DNA from: CAVZRC01 sp052148775 | GTDB lineage: Bacteria > Planctomycetota > Planctomycetia > Isosphaerales > Isosphaeraceae | Length of the DNA stretch: 21,368 bases | Reading direction: 5' to 3' | Assembly: GCA_052148775.1 (NCBI GenBank) | Contig: JBKQHM010000330.1 | Coordinates: 1 to 21,368 of the forward strand | In this document: positions 8,109-15,558 of the stretch, one piece after another | Layout of the letters: each line of letters starts with the position of its first letter | Numbering within the stretch: position 1 is the first letter of the stretch | Made by a program: the position numbers and the translations under genes | The notes under the pieces: model-generated | Database searches by the model: none | What the model was told of the DNA's origin: nothing | Seen by the model: the letters and a program-made list of their open reading frames with translations, nothing else

Positions 8109-10568
8109 ATGCTCTTCGGGAATCGCCGGCCTCGAAACTTGGACGGACGGCGTCGTAATCAGGACGCCTATCGCCCCGTGGGCGAACGACTGGAATCCAT
8201 GATCCTCCTATCCATCGACCTGGGTGCGACATCCCCACCGGCCAATCCCCAGATCGCCAATGCCCCCTACGGCATCAATTTCGGGGCGGCCACCGCGGGC
8301 CAGCAGGCCGGATACAGCGTCTCCGACGTCGGCGACCTCAACGGGGATGGTTACGAGGATTTCGCCATCGGTGCCCCGGGGGGGACCTCGGGCGCACCCA
8401 GCTCCGTCTACGTCGCCTTCGGCTCGAACGCGGTCACCTCGACGGGCACGGCGATCGAGAACTGGATCGGGATCAATCCTTCGACGGGAAACTATTATTT
8501 CACGGCGAACGATCGCGTCGGCGACCTCGGACAGCTCGGGGCCGTTAGCCAGACGAACCCCATCACCGGCACCGCGCTGGACTACCCGTACGCCGGCATC
8601 ACCTTCCAGACGGCCTCGAACCCCACGTCGCAACTCGGCGCCTCGGTCGCCGGAGTCAGGCTGCCGACCGGGAACTACGCGCTCATCATCGGGGCCCCGG
8701 AGGGCTACGGCGCCACCGGCCCCGCCACCACGACCGGCCGCGTCTACGTGATCTCCGGCACCTGGAGCGACTATATTGGCGATACGATCAACCTCGACGC
8801 GCCTTCGAATTACCCGAACCTGTCCATCATCACCTACGTGGGAACCTCCAGCGGCGGCGAGCTGGGCGCATCGGTCGCGGGGGGCGTGAATATCCTGGGC
8901 GATAGCCTCGGCGACATCATCATGGGTGCACCGTACGCCACCCTCGCCTCCAACTCCACGCCCGCCTCGCCCACCCAGGCCGGTGCGGTTTACATGCTGT
9001 CCACCGGGGCGCTGCCGAGTGCGACCCAGTCCGCGCCGATCCCGGTGAATACACTCGGTCAGAGCGGCACCAATACGGTCATCTTCGGCGGCGCCGTCTC
9101 CGGCGATCTGACCGGTTTCTCCGTCGCCGATGGTGGCAATGTCGATGGTGCCTCCGGAAGCCTGGATGACCTGCTCATCGGTGCTCCGGGCGCGACGTCG
9201 GACGCGGGCGAGGCCTATCTCGTCTATGGCAGCAACAACCTGGCCAACCTCTCCACAACCGTCACGCTCTCCACCGGTGCCACGTTCCGGTACGTCTTCC
9301 TGTCCAACGTCGGTGCGACGACCGGCACGATCGTCCCGGGGGCCATCCTCACCGGCCCCGCCGGGAGCGAGACCGGGTACTCCGTGGCATCGGCCGGCGA
9401 CTTCAACAGCGACGGATACGGCGACATCCTGCTCGGATCGCCGTTCTATGGCGCGAGCAGCACGCTCGACAACGAGGGCCTGGCCACGCTGGTGTATGGA
9501 GCCAAGAGCACATCGAAGGCTTATCTCACCGGGACGATCAGCCTGAGTGCCCCCCCCACGGCTATCACTCCCGCGTATTTTGTCGGCGCTAACGCCGGCG
9601 ACGAGGCCGGCTACTCGCTCTCGGACGTCGGCGTGATCAACAGCGGCCAGCCCAACGAGATCCTCATCGGTGCCCCCGGGTATAATTCCAACTCGGGCAC
9701 CGCCTACCTGATCCCGGGCGTCTCGGGCCTGGTGGGCTCGAACCTCCTCTCCAACCCCGCGCTCGACGCTCTCCAGTTCACGCTCTCCACGCCGAGTTCG
9801 CCCACGAGCACCCCGACCCGATTCGGGGCCTCGGTCTCCGGCCGGCTGCAGACGACCAGCTACACGGCCGATGGGGACTCCAAGGGGGATTTCATCATCG
9901 GCGACACGGGCTATGACGTGACCCAGAACGCCGGACGACTGGGGGCCGGCGGTGCCCAGATCATCGAGGGGGGTCTGATCACGCTGGCGATCCCCACGCC
10001 CACTCCGACCCCCACGCCCACTCCGACCCCCACGCCCACGCCCACCCCGACCCCCACGCCCACCCCGACTCCGACGAAACTCGCGGGATTGCCGAAGGGC
10101 CCCGTGCTCGAGACGACCTATAACTCCCCATTCGGCGCCAATCAATACACGCCGACGATCGCCGCGCTCTCGGCCCTGGATTACGCGCCGATCCCGCTCA
10201 ACGTCGCCCTCCAGCAGTACCAGCCGACGCTCGGATTCGCTGAACGGCTCTACGCCAACAATCACCCCGGTAAGCACCTCAAGAACTTCACCACGATTCG
10301 AGGTCCGGCGGCCACGGGCATCTACGGGGCCAAGGAACCGAGATACTTGATCCCCAAGGCCGTGTATAACCGCAGCCGATTCCATCCCGGGAAGTCCTAC
10401 GAGTACACGCACAAGGCGCCGAAGAACGGCAGCATCTATACCGGCGTGGTGCCGGTCCAGTTGACGACCCAGAACGTCGCCGACACGCCGGGCCCGGTCT
10501 ACAAGGACTCGAATCGGGATAACGGCTCGAAGGGCGGTTCGTCCAGCGAGGATATCAAGCGGCCCTGA
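8109..10568 (+). CDS. Secreted FG-GAP (integrin-alpha-like) beta-propeller protein with Pro-Thr stalk
   Basis: Predicted exported protein of 819 residues, probably surface-attached or extracellular; no enzymatic motif seen. The N-terminus is Arg-rich and carries GERLESMILLS (residues 25-35), similar to the LEPR-x-LL type N-terminal motif of planctomycete exported proteins. I count seven FG-GAP repeats ending about residue 625, each with a (F/Y)GxSVS...G(D)x...IGAPG pattern. The clearest calcium-loop-like motifs are DLNGDGYED (from residue 76) and DFNSDGYGD (from 431). Seven repeats fit one closed seven-bladed propeller. A 14-unit Pro-Thr linker (629-656) joins a C-terminal domain of about 160 residues, rich in Tyr, Asn and basic residues and unknown to me. 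Ligand unknown. A strong terminator follows. Confidence 0.88.
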   Translation: MLFGNRRPRNLDGRRRNQDAYRPVGERLESMILLSIDLGATSPPANPQIANAPYGINFGAATAGQQAGYSVSDVGDLNGDGYEDFAIGAPGGTSGAPSSVYVAFGSNAVTSTGTAIENWIGINPSTGNYYFTANDRVGDLGQLGAVSQTNPITGTALDYPYAGITFQTASNPTSQLGASVAGVRLPTGNYALIIGAPEGYGATGPATTTGRVYVISGTWSDYIGDTINLDAPSNYPNLSIITYVGTSSGGELGASVAGGVNILGDSLGDIIMGAPYATLASNSTPASPTQAGAVYMLSTGALPSATQSAPIPVNTLGQSGTNTVIFGGAVSGDLTGFSVADGGNVDGASGSLDDLLIGAPGATSDAGEAYLVYGSNNLANLSTTVTLSTGATFRYVFLSNVGATTGTIVPGAILTGPAGSETGYSVASAGDFNSDGYGDILLGSPFYGASSTLDNEGLATLVYGAKSTSKAYLTGTISLSAPPTAITPAYFVGANAGDEAGYSLSDVGVINSGQPNEILIGAPGYNSNSGTAYLIPGVSGLVGSNLLSNPALDALQFTLSTPSSPTSTPTRFGASVSGRLQTTSYTADGDSKGDFIIGDTGYDVTQNAGRLGAGGAQIIEGGLITLAIPTPTPTPTPTPTPTPTPTPTPTPTPTPTKLAGLPKGPVLETTYNSPFGANQYTPTIAALSALDYAPIPLNVALQQYQPTLGFAERLYANNHPGKHLKNFTTIRGPAATGIYGAKEPRYLIPKAVYNRSRFHPGKSYEYTHKAPKNGSIYTGVVPVQLTTQNVADTPGPVYKDSNRDNGSKGGSSSEDIKRP
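9993..10076 (+). repeat. Pro-Thr dipeptide repeat, 14 units
   Basis: 84 bp of alternating CCN and ACN/ACG codons encode 14 Pro-Thr units without interruption. The DNA is built from near-identical hexamers (CCCACG, CCGACC, CCCACT), so copy number may vary by slippage. It forms an extended linker between propeller and C-terminal domain. Confidence 0.95.
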
Positions 10569-10673
10569 GAGTCCACGCGACGGAGGGACGCACCAGCAGT
10601 CGCCCGGGGCCGTCAAGCCCCAGGAACCATGGCATCCACCTCCTGCGGAAGAGTCCGGCATAGACGACATGAG

Positions 10674-10715
10674 GACGCGACCCCGGCCGGCTCTCCCGGT
10701 CGGGGTCGCGTCTTT
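10674..10715 (+). terminator. Intrinsic terminator of the FG-GAP gene
   Basis: A 17-nt arm (GACGCGACCCCGGCCGG, 10674-10690), loop CTCTC, and a complementary arm (10696-10712) with one G-T pair, followed by TTT. It lies about 105 nt after the FG-GAP stop codon. The stem is long and GC-rich. Confidence 0.8.
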
Positions 10716-10785
10716 CGTAGGGCTGCAATCTAGCCCTGGGGCGCGTTCACCGGCCGGGCGAGACGCGCGGGGTGTTCTTCACGTC

Positions 10786-10811
10786 GAAAGAAGCAGCCCG
10801 ATAACGGGCCT
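10786..10811 (-). terminator. Possible terminator of the decarboxylase operon
   Basis: On the minus strand GCCCG-TTAT-CGGGC forms a 5-6 bp stem followed by TGCTTCTTTC. It begins about 26 nt after the decarboxylase stop codon. The stem is short, so this is moderate evidence. Confidence 0.45.
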
Positions 10812-10835
10812 CCAGCCCTCGAAGGCGCCGCTCGA

Positions 10836-12563
10836 TCATTGCGAATCGGAGCCCGACCTCACGATCTGGGACAATCGGCTGGCGAGTCGCTCGAGCGCCG
10901 GGCTGCGGTCATACGGATCGAGGTGGACGTTCAGAAGGCTGTATCCGGCTGTGTTGGCCATGGCGGTCTGCAAGGCGGATTCGAGCTCCCCGACGGTCCG
11001 GACTTCTATCCCGATGCCCCCGCCGAGGACCTCGGGGATCTTGTGATAGGCCCAGTTGCGGATGTCGTTGAAATGCCCCTCGAGGAGGAATCGCTCGGTG
11101 GTATAGCCGTGGTTATTGAGGATGACCACGATGGGATTCAGGCCGTGCTCGGCGATCGTGGAGAGCTCCATGCCGGTCATCTGGAAGGCGCCGTCCCCCA
11201 CGATCACGAGGACCCGAGGCTTCGGGTTGGCCATGCTGGCACCCACCGCGGCCGGGAGGCCGAAGCCCATCGACGTGTAGTACGCCGGGCTGAGGAATTC
11301 GGTGTGACGGTGCATCTCGAGGTCGGCCGACCCGAAGAGGGAATCGCCGATGTCGGCGATGACGGTCATGTCGGCGGCCTCGGCGAGCATCCGGTTGAGG
11401 CGTCCGAACAGGAGCCTCGAGGTGACCTTCGACTCGGGAGCGGCGTCGGCGGTGCCCTCGAATGGGTTGGATCGCTTCGGCACGGGGATCCGTACGACCT
11501 CCGGCCTTCGCGCGATCAGGCCGCGGATGAAGTCGTCGAGCCGCACGTCTCGGTAGTGGTGATGGCGGATCCTCAGGTCCTCGCTGGTCGCGTCGATGCA
11601 TTTCGACGGGTCGAGCTTCGCCGTGAAGATCCCCAGGTTGATGTCGGTCAGGAAACAGCCGAGCATGAGCAGGCAGTCGGCCGACTCCACTAGCTCGGTG
11701 ACCTCGGCTCGTCCCATGGCCCCCTCGTAGACGCCCGCGAACAACGGGTGGGCCTCCGAGATCACGCTCTTGCCCAGGATGGTCGTGGCGATGGGCATTC
11801 CCGTCGATTCGGCGAGGGCCAGCAGGTCGCCCTGAAGGCCGAAGCGATGGATCTCGACGTCGGCGAGGATCATGGGGCGACGGGCCGATGTCAGGAGCGC
11901 GGTGGCCTCGTCCAGGGCCTCGCGTAACGCATCGGGATCGCTCGGGGGCAGGCCCTCGGGCGGTCGATGCGGCTTGACCAGTCGGGCGTGGACCTGGTCC
12001 CTCGGCAATTCGAGATAGACCGGGCGCTTGTACCGCACGGCTGCCTCCAGGACCCGGTCGATCTCCTCGAGCGCCGTCTCGGGCCTGTCCAGCACGGCCG
12101 AGGCCACGGTGATCTTCTGGAAGACCTCGAATTGCGTCTCGAAGCCCTTGACCTTGTGGTGCAGCAACGGGTTATGCGCCCGCTCCGACAACCCGGGCGA
12201 GCCGCCGAGCACGATGACGGGCGACTTCTCCGCGTAGGCCCCGGCGATGCTGTTGCACGCGCTGAGGCCCCCGACGCAGTACGTCACGCAGATGCAGCCG
12301 AGCCCGTGGATCCGGGCGTAGGCATCGGCCGCGAACCCCGCATTGTCCTCGCGCGTCGTCCCGACCAGCTTGATCGGACTCTCCTCGATCAGCTTGTACA
12401 ACCCCAGCACGTAATCGCCGGGGATGCCGAAGACGTGCTCGACACCGAGGGCTCCGAGTCGTTCGACGAGGTACTGGCCGACGGTCGCCACGGCCGGCGC
12501 GGCCGTCGCCGATCCATCCCGGGTCGCCGTCGCGACCACTGGAGCCGAAGTACTCGACATCAT
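10836..12563 (-). CDS. Thiamine-diphosphate-dependent 2-keto acid decarboxylase (pyruvate/indolepyruvate decarboxylase family)
   Basis: Cytoplasmic enzyme expected to decarboxylate a 2-keto acid to an aldehyde. The 575 residues show the three-part ThDP-enzyme layout. Residues matching the Zymomonas pyruvate decarboxylase active site are all present: Asp50 in IPGDY (Asp27), Glu72 in TRED (Glu50), the His135-His136 pair in NPLLHHKVKG (His113/114), and Glu490 in NNHGYTTE (Glu473). The cofactor motif runs from GDGAFQ (from 456) to NN (483-484). This separates it from acetolactate synthase-like relatives, which lack the HH pair. The specific substrate (pyruvate, phenylpyruvate, indolepyruvate or branched keto acids) cannot be read here. 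Two adjacent ATGs (12563, 12560) follow AAGGAG at 4 and 7 nt spacing. The first overlaps the upstream stop as ATGA. Confidence 0.92.
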   Translation of the reverse strand: MMSSTSAPVVATATRDGSATAAPAVATVGQYLVERLGALGVEHVFGIPGDYVLGLYKLIEESPIKLVGTTREDNAGFAADAYARIHGLGCICVTYCVGGLSACNSIAGAYAEKSPVIVLGGSPGLSERAHNPLLHHKVKGFETQFEVFQKITVASAVLDRPETALEEIDRVLEAAVRYKRPVYLELPRDQVHARLVKPHRPPEGLPPSDPDALREALDEATALLTSARRPMILADVEIHRFGLQGDLLALAESTGMPIATTILGKSVISEAHPLFAGVYEGAMGRAEVTELVESADCLLMLGCFLTDINLGIFTAKLDPSKCIDATSEDLRIRHHHYRDVRLDDFIRGLIARRPEVVRIPVPKRSNPFEGTADAAPESKVTSRLLFGRLNRMLAEAADMTVIADIGDSLFGSADLEMHRHTEFLSPAYYTSMGFGLPAAVGASMANPKPRVLVIVGDGAFQMTGMELSTIAEHGLNPIVVILNNHGYTTERFLLEGHFNDIRNWAYHKIPEVLGGGIGIEVRTVGELESALQTAMANTAGYSLLNVHLDPYDRSPALERLASRLSQIVRSGSDSQ

Positions 12564-12958
12564 GAGTCTCCTTGACTGGAAGCGAGGAGCGAGGAAAACC
12601 GGCCCCGAACCGAACCATCCCAGCGATTCAGCGGCCCGCGCGCGTCGCGAGGCAACGGCCGGCCATAGACGTAAACCCAGACCAGGTGATTGTTTCGAGT
12701 GATCGTCCGGGTGCGATGGTACAGGCCGCCGTTCGTCTCCTCATAAGCGTCTAACCGGACGATCCGATCGTCTGAGATCCCGGAACGGACGTAACCCTCC
12801 ACCCATCCGGCCTCGGGATCGTCCAGGCTGACCAGTGCCGGGAATGGTCCGAGGTCGTAAAGGCGTCCGCGCACCGCGTCGGCCTCCCAGCCGTCCCGCG
12901 CCGCGGACTCCGGATCGCTGGGCATCAGGGTGCCGTAGGTGAAGAGCATTGACAGCAT
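12560..12958 (-). CDS. Gamma-glutamylcyclotransferase-like (AIG2/GGCT fold) protein
   Basis: Small 132-residue protein of the AIG2/GGCT-like family, whose characterised members convert gamma-glutamyl amines or peptides to 5-oxoproline. The N-terminal LFTYGTLMPSD matches the family's YGTL substrate-binding loop. Further family features are GRLYDLGPFPALV, a Glu in the RLDAYEE segment (about 68-74) that probably contains the catalytic acid, and LVWVYVYGR near the end. Length is normal. ATG 12958 has GAGGG 6 nt upstream; ATG 12949 is an alternative. The stop overlaps the decarboxylase start by 4 bp, so the two are probably one transcript, though no common pathway is obvious. Confidence 0.85.
   Translation of the reverse strand: MLSMLFTYGTLMPSDPESAARDGWEADAVRGRLYDLGPFPALVSLDDPEAGWVEGYVRSGISDDRIVRLDAYEETNGGLYHRTRTITRNNHLVWVYVYGRPLPRDARGPLNRWDGSVRGRFSSLLASSQGDS
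12568..12573 (-). promoter_or_regulatory. Shine-Dalgarno AAGGAG of the decarboxylase gene
   Basis: AAGGAG on the minus strand lies inside the last codons of the cyclotransferase-like gene, 4 nt from ATG 12563 and 7 nt from ATG 12560. The spacing slightly favours the second ATG. Confidence 0.6.
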
Positions 12959-13210
12959 CAGCGACCCTCTACTGATACGAGGGGACAGCTGGTAGCGTCC
13001 AACTCACTCTTCTCATTGTAGGCGACTTGCGAGTGCGAGGCGGGTCGAACGGGATTCATTCCGTTAATCCGCAGCCCCAGCCAGGCGGGTCGAACGGAAT
13101 TCATACCAGTTCTTGCAGTCAGAGGTTCGGGCAATGATTGACCACGGGCGAGGAAACGGAATGATTTCCATTCTACGTTCGCCCATAATCCATCCTACCA
13201 GGATAAACCC
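12959..13210. other. Repeat-bearing spacer between the dioxygenase and the cyclotransferase/decarboxylase unit
   Basis: 252 bp with no gene. It contains a 22-bp direct repeat (13038-13059 and 13083-13104) and two small hairpins: GGATT-CATTCCGTT-AATCC (13052-13070) and GGAAA-CGGAATGA-TTTCC (13152-13169). On the minus strand TACAAT just before the cyclotransferase gene could be a -10 element, but no good -35 precedes it. Confidence 0.55.
13038..13104. repeat. Two-copy 22-bp direct repeat, 45-bp period
   Basis: AGGCGGGTCGAACGG followed by G/A-ATTCAT occurs at 13038-13059 and 13083-13104, with 21 of 22 positions identical. It lies 100-200 bp upstream of the cyclotransferase/decarboxylase operon. 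It could be a paired regulator-binding site or a remnant of a duplication. Confidence 0.8.
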
Positions 13211-14422
13211 TCAGACGGGGCCGTAGTTCGTGTAGTAGCTGTAGAAGTCGTTGTCGAAGACGAAGTTCGTGAACGACACGGTCACCGTGATATCGAGCCC
13301 TTGCACGAAGTGCAGGCAGCCGATCGGCAGGAAGAGGACCTCGCCGGGATGAAGGATGCAGTCCAGGATCTGCGGTTGGGACGGGGCGGGATTCGGTGTG
13401 GCGGGCAGGTCGCGTCCATCGGCTTGCGAGAAGCAATGATGGAGATTACTCATGAGGGGAAGATCCCACGATGGGGCGATCTTGACCCGTTTGCGCCCGA
13501 TCACCTGCGCCATGAAATTGTTGGTGAGGTCGTGGTGAAACGGCGTCAGGGTGCCGGAGGGTCCCATCCAGAAGAAGCCGCCGGGTTGGTCTTCTTTCAG
13601 ATACTCGGGGATCTGTACGATGTCCTCCCACAACTCGGAGAGGGCCCTCCGGTTGTGGGAGTCGTTGTTGGCCGTCAGATAGAAGTCGTTGGTTTCTCCG
13701 GCGGTGCGCACGCGTTCGACAAAATCGCCGAATCGAACCCGCCCCACGAATTTCTCCGACTGGATTTCGTAGTCGGGGCTCGAGTTTCGGCCGGTCTGCA
13801 CCTCGACCTCGCGTCCCCCGAACCGATCGGAGAAATAGTCGAGGCACCACTTGCTCATGGCCGGCCAGTCATCCATCATACCGGTGATGATGACCGGGCG
13901 ATTGGCCGAGTAGAACTCGATGAGGAACTCATCGCGCGAGATTCTGTTGCGCCGTTCGACCTCGGAGGATCTTGGGTGGAGTCGGTTAAGTTTCCGATAG
14001 TTGGCCAGCACCCAATCGCGTTTCCGCAACCGGTTCGTCAGACGCTCCGAGGCTTGATAGTAGGGGCTTTGCAGGGCGAGGTTGATTTCATGGGCGGCCT
14101 CTTGCGGCGAGAATCCGCCCGCTTTCATGGTTTCCAGGACGCTTTGCGGCGATGCGCCAACCATCAGGTTCTCGGCGATCCAACGGCGAAATGTGTCGTC
14201 GACGCGTCGCGCGGGGGACGCCGCGGCCTGGACGACCGAGTGCGAGGGCGAATGGGAGGCGGGATGCCGCACGACGACGCGCGGCTGGTCCGGACGTCGC
14301 TCGGCAACAGAGCCGGCGCCGGCCTGGACCGGCCCTTGTGCGGCGGACGAGATTGGCTTCGTGCCCGGGGATGGATTTTGTTTTGGGTCCATGGCGCGGG
14401 ATGATAGCTCGGGACGTTCCAT
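13211..14422 (-). CDS. JmjC/cupin-like Fe(II)/2-oxoglutarate-dependent dioxygenase
   Basis: Probable cytoplasmic hydroxylase of the cupin_8/JmjC group related to FIH. The family oxidises a protein or small-molecule substrate using Fe(II), O2 and 2-oxoglutarate. In 403 residues, 1-70 are Pro/Ser/Ala-rich and low complexity; about 72-150 form a helical region (FRRWIAENLMVGASPQSVLE) unknown to me; the dioxygenase domain starts about 160 with the typical EFLIEFYSANRPVIITGMMD. The iron facial triad is visible: HxD as His296-x-Asp298 in TPFHHDLTNN and distal His371 in LPIGCLHFVQG. Lys311/Lys314 in GRKRVKI may bind 2-oxoglutarate. Start is uncertain: ATG 14422 and ATG 14392 both lack a good ribosome-binding site. 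It is divergent from the Ppx/GppA-like gene. Confidence 0.85.
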   Translation of the reverse strand: MERPELSSRAMDPKQNPSPGTKPISSAAQGPVQAGAGSVAERRPDQPRVVVRHPASHSPSHSVVQAAASPARRVDDTFRRWIAENLMVGASPQSVLETMKAGGFSPQEAAHEINLALQSPYYQASERLTNRLRKRDWVLANYRKLNRLHPRSSEVERRNRISRDEFLIEFYSANRPVIITGMMDDWPAMSKWCLDYFSDRFGGREVEVQTGRNSSPDYEIQSEKFVGRVRFGDFVERVRTAGETNDFYLTANNDSHNRRALSELWEDIVQIPEYLKEDQPGGFFWMGPSGTLTPFHHDLTNNFMAQVIGRKRVKIAPSWDLPLMSNLHHCFSQADGRDLPATPNPAPSQPQILDCILHPGEVLFLPIGCLHFVQGLDITVTVSFTNFVFDNDFYSYYTNYGPV

Positions 14423-14523
14423 GAGAGAAGGGCATTTTGTCCCAGGGTCATCCGGAGCCGCTGACGGGATCGTCCGGAGCCGCCCCGTGGACCTCAGAGA
14501 CCTTACTCACAGGCAGGCGCAGT

Positions 14524-15549
14524 ATGAGCGAGTGCGAGCGGATCGCCGTCATCGAGGTCGGTACCAAGGGGATTCGTCTCCTGGTGGTCCAACGGCGTAA
14601 TCCTCCCCATGGTATGGAAGTCCTGGAGAGTCGGGGCGAACTGGGTAACCTTGGGGAGGGGCTTGACCAGAACGGCGGCCGCATGAATCCGCAGAACATC
14701 GAGCTCAGCCTGGACTACATCCGTCGTTATCTCAGGATGGCCCAGGATCTTGACCCGGCCCGGATCGAACTCGTGGGCACGGAAGTCTTCCGCCGCGCCA
14801 CCAACGTCGACGAGTTCCGGGACCTCCTGCCCAAGCCGTTATCGCTGTGGATCTTGAAGCCGGAGGAAGAGGCCGTCGGGTCGTTCCTGGCCGCTTGCTG
14901 GGGGCTCCGCGCCATCCGCCCGGCGATCGGCCAGATTGTGGTGATCGACCTGGGCGGCGGTAGCCTGGAACTGGTCGGTGGGCTCCAGGCCAATCCGCCG
15001 ATGCCGCTAGCCAGCGTCTCGATGGGTGCGATCGGGACCCTTTCGCTTCGAGAGACCTGGATGCGTGGCGTGCGATCGACGAATCCCGAACAAGGACTCG
15101 ACGGATACATCGCGGCGGAGATCAACAGCCGCGCTGATGATTTCTCCGCGTTCCGAGGTCCGGCAGGGCCGAAGGGCAATACAAAGATCCTGGTGGCCGG
15201 CCTGGGCTCGACGGTGACGGATTCGGTCTGGATCCTGAACGGGAAGGCGCTCGGTCGGTACAAGTCGAAGGAGGTGAACGGACTATCCGCATCGCGGGAC
15301 AACCTTCAGAGGTTGCGAGACGATCTCCTGAAGATGATCGGAAAGGGAGAGCCGCCGCCATCGGCGTTGTCACACGGCATCAAGGACGTGCTCGGCCACC
15401 AGCTCGGCCTCGCGGCATTGCTGGCCGTCATGGATGCACTGGGAGTCGAGTCGATCACGGCGTGCGGTACGGGGTTGCGGTTTGGCCTCGCCTTTGCGTT
15501 CCTCCACGATATCCCGCTGGCGATCCCGAAGTCCGAGCCGGGGACGTAG
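14524..15549 (+). CDS. Ppx/GppA-family phosphatase-like protein
   Basis: Member of the exopolyphosphatase/guanosine pentaphosphate phosphatase family (ASKHA fold), whose characterised members hydrolyse polyphosphate or pppGpp. The 341 residues contain the ordered family motifs: phosphate-1 loop as IEVGTKGIRLLVV (10-22), GTEVFRRA (85-92), the EEEA segment (114-117), IDLGGGSLELVGG (141-153), and late ITACGTGLRFG. Only the N-terminal Ppx/GppA domains are present and no HD-like C-terminal domain, so it is a short form. The first motif has Glu where the family normally has Asp (DIGSNS), so activity is not assured. ATG 14524 has no strong Shine-Dalgarno; a TTG at 14437 would add 29 residues lacking family features. 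It converges on holB with only 9 bp between the stops. Confidence 0.85.
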   Translation: MSECERIAVIEVGTKGIRLLVVQRRNPPHGMEVLESRGELGNLGEGLDQNGGRMNPQNIELSLDYIRRYLRMAQDLDPARIELVGTEVFRRATNVDEFRDLLPKPLSLWILKPEEEAVGSFLAACWGLRAIRPAIGQIVVIDLGGGSLELVGGLQANPPMPLASVSMGAIGTLSLRETWMRGVRSTNPEQGLDGYIAAEINSRADDFSAFRGPAGPKGNTKILVAGLGSTVTDSVWILNGKALGRYKSKEVNGLSASRDNLQRLRDDLLKMIGKGEPPPSALSHGIKDVLGHQLGLAALLAVMDALGVESITACGTGLRFGLAFAFLHDIPLAIPKSEPGT

Positions 15550-15558
15550 GCCGTTCGA

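Noticed and set aside
8208..10670. An 820-codon open frame on the minus strand opposite the FG-GAP gene
   Set aside because: The product is Arg/Gly-rich with no domains, including an (RGGRG) stretch that mirrors the Pro-Thr codons. High GC and strong codon bias of the real gene explain the lack of stops.
13038..13104. CRISPR-like repeat pair
   Set aside because: Only two copies and one spacer, with no third repeat and no cas gene nearby.
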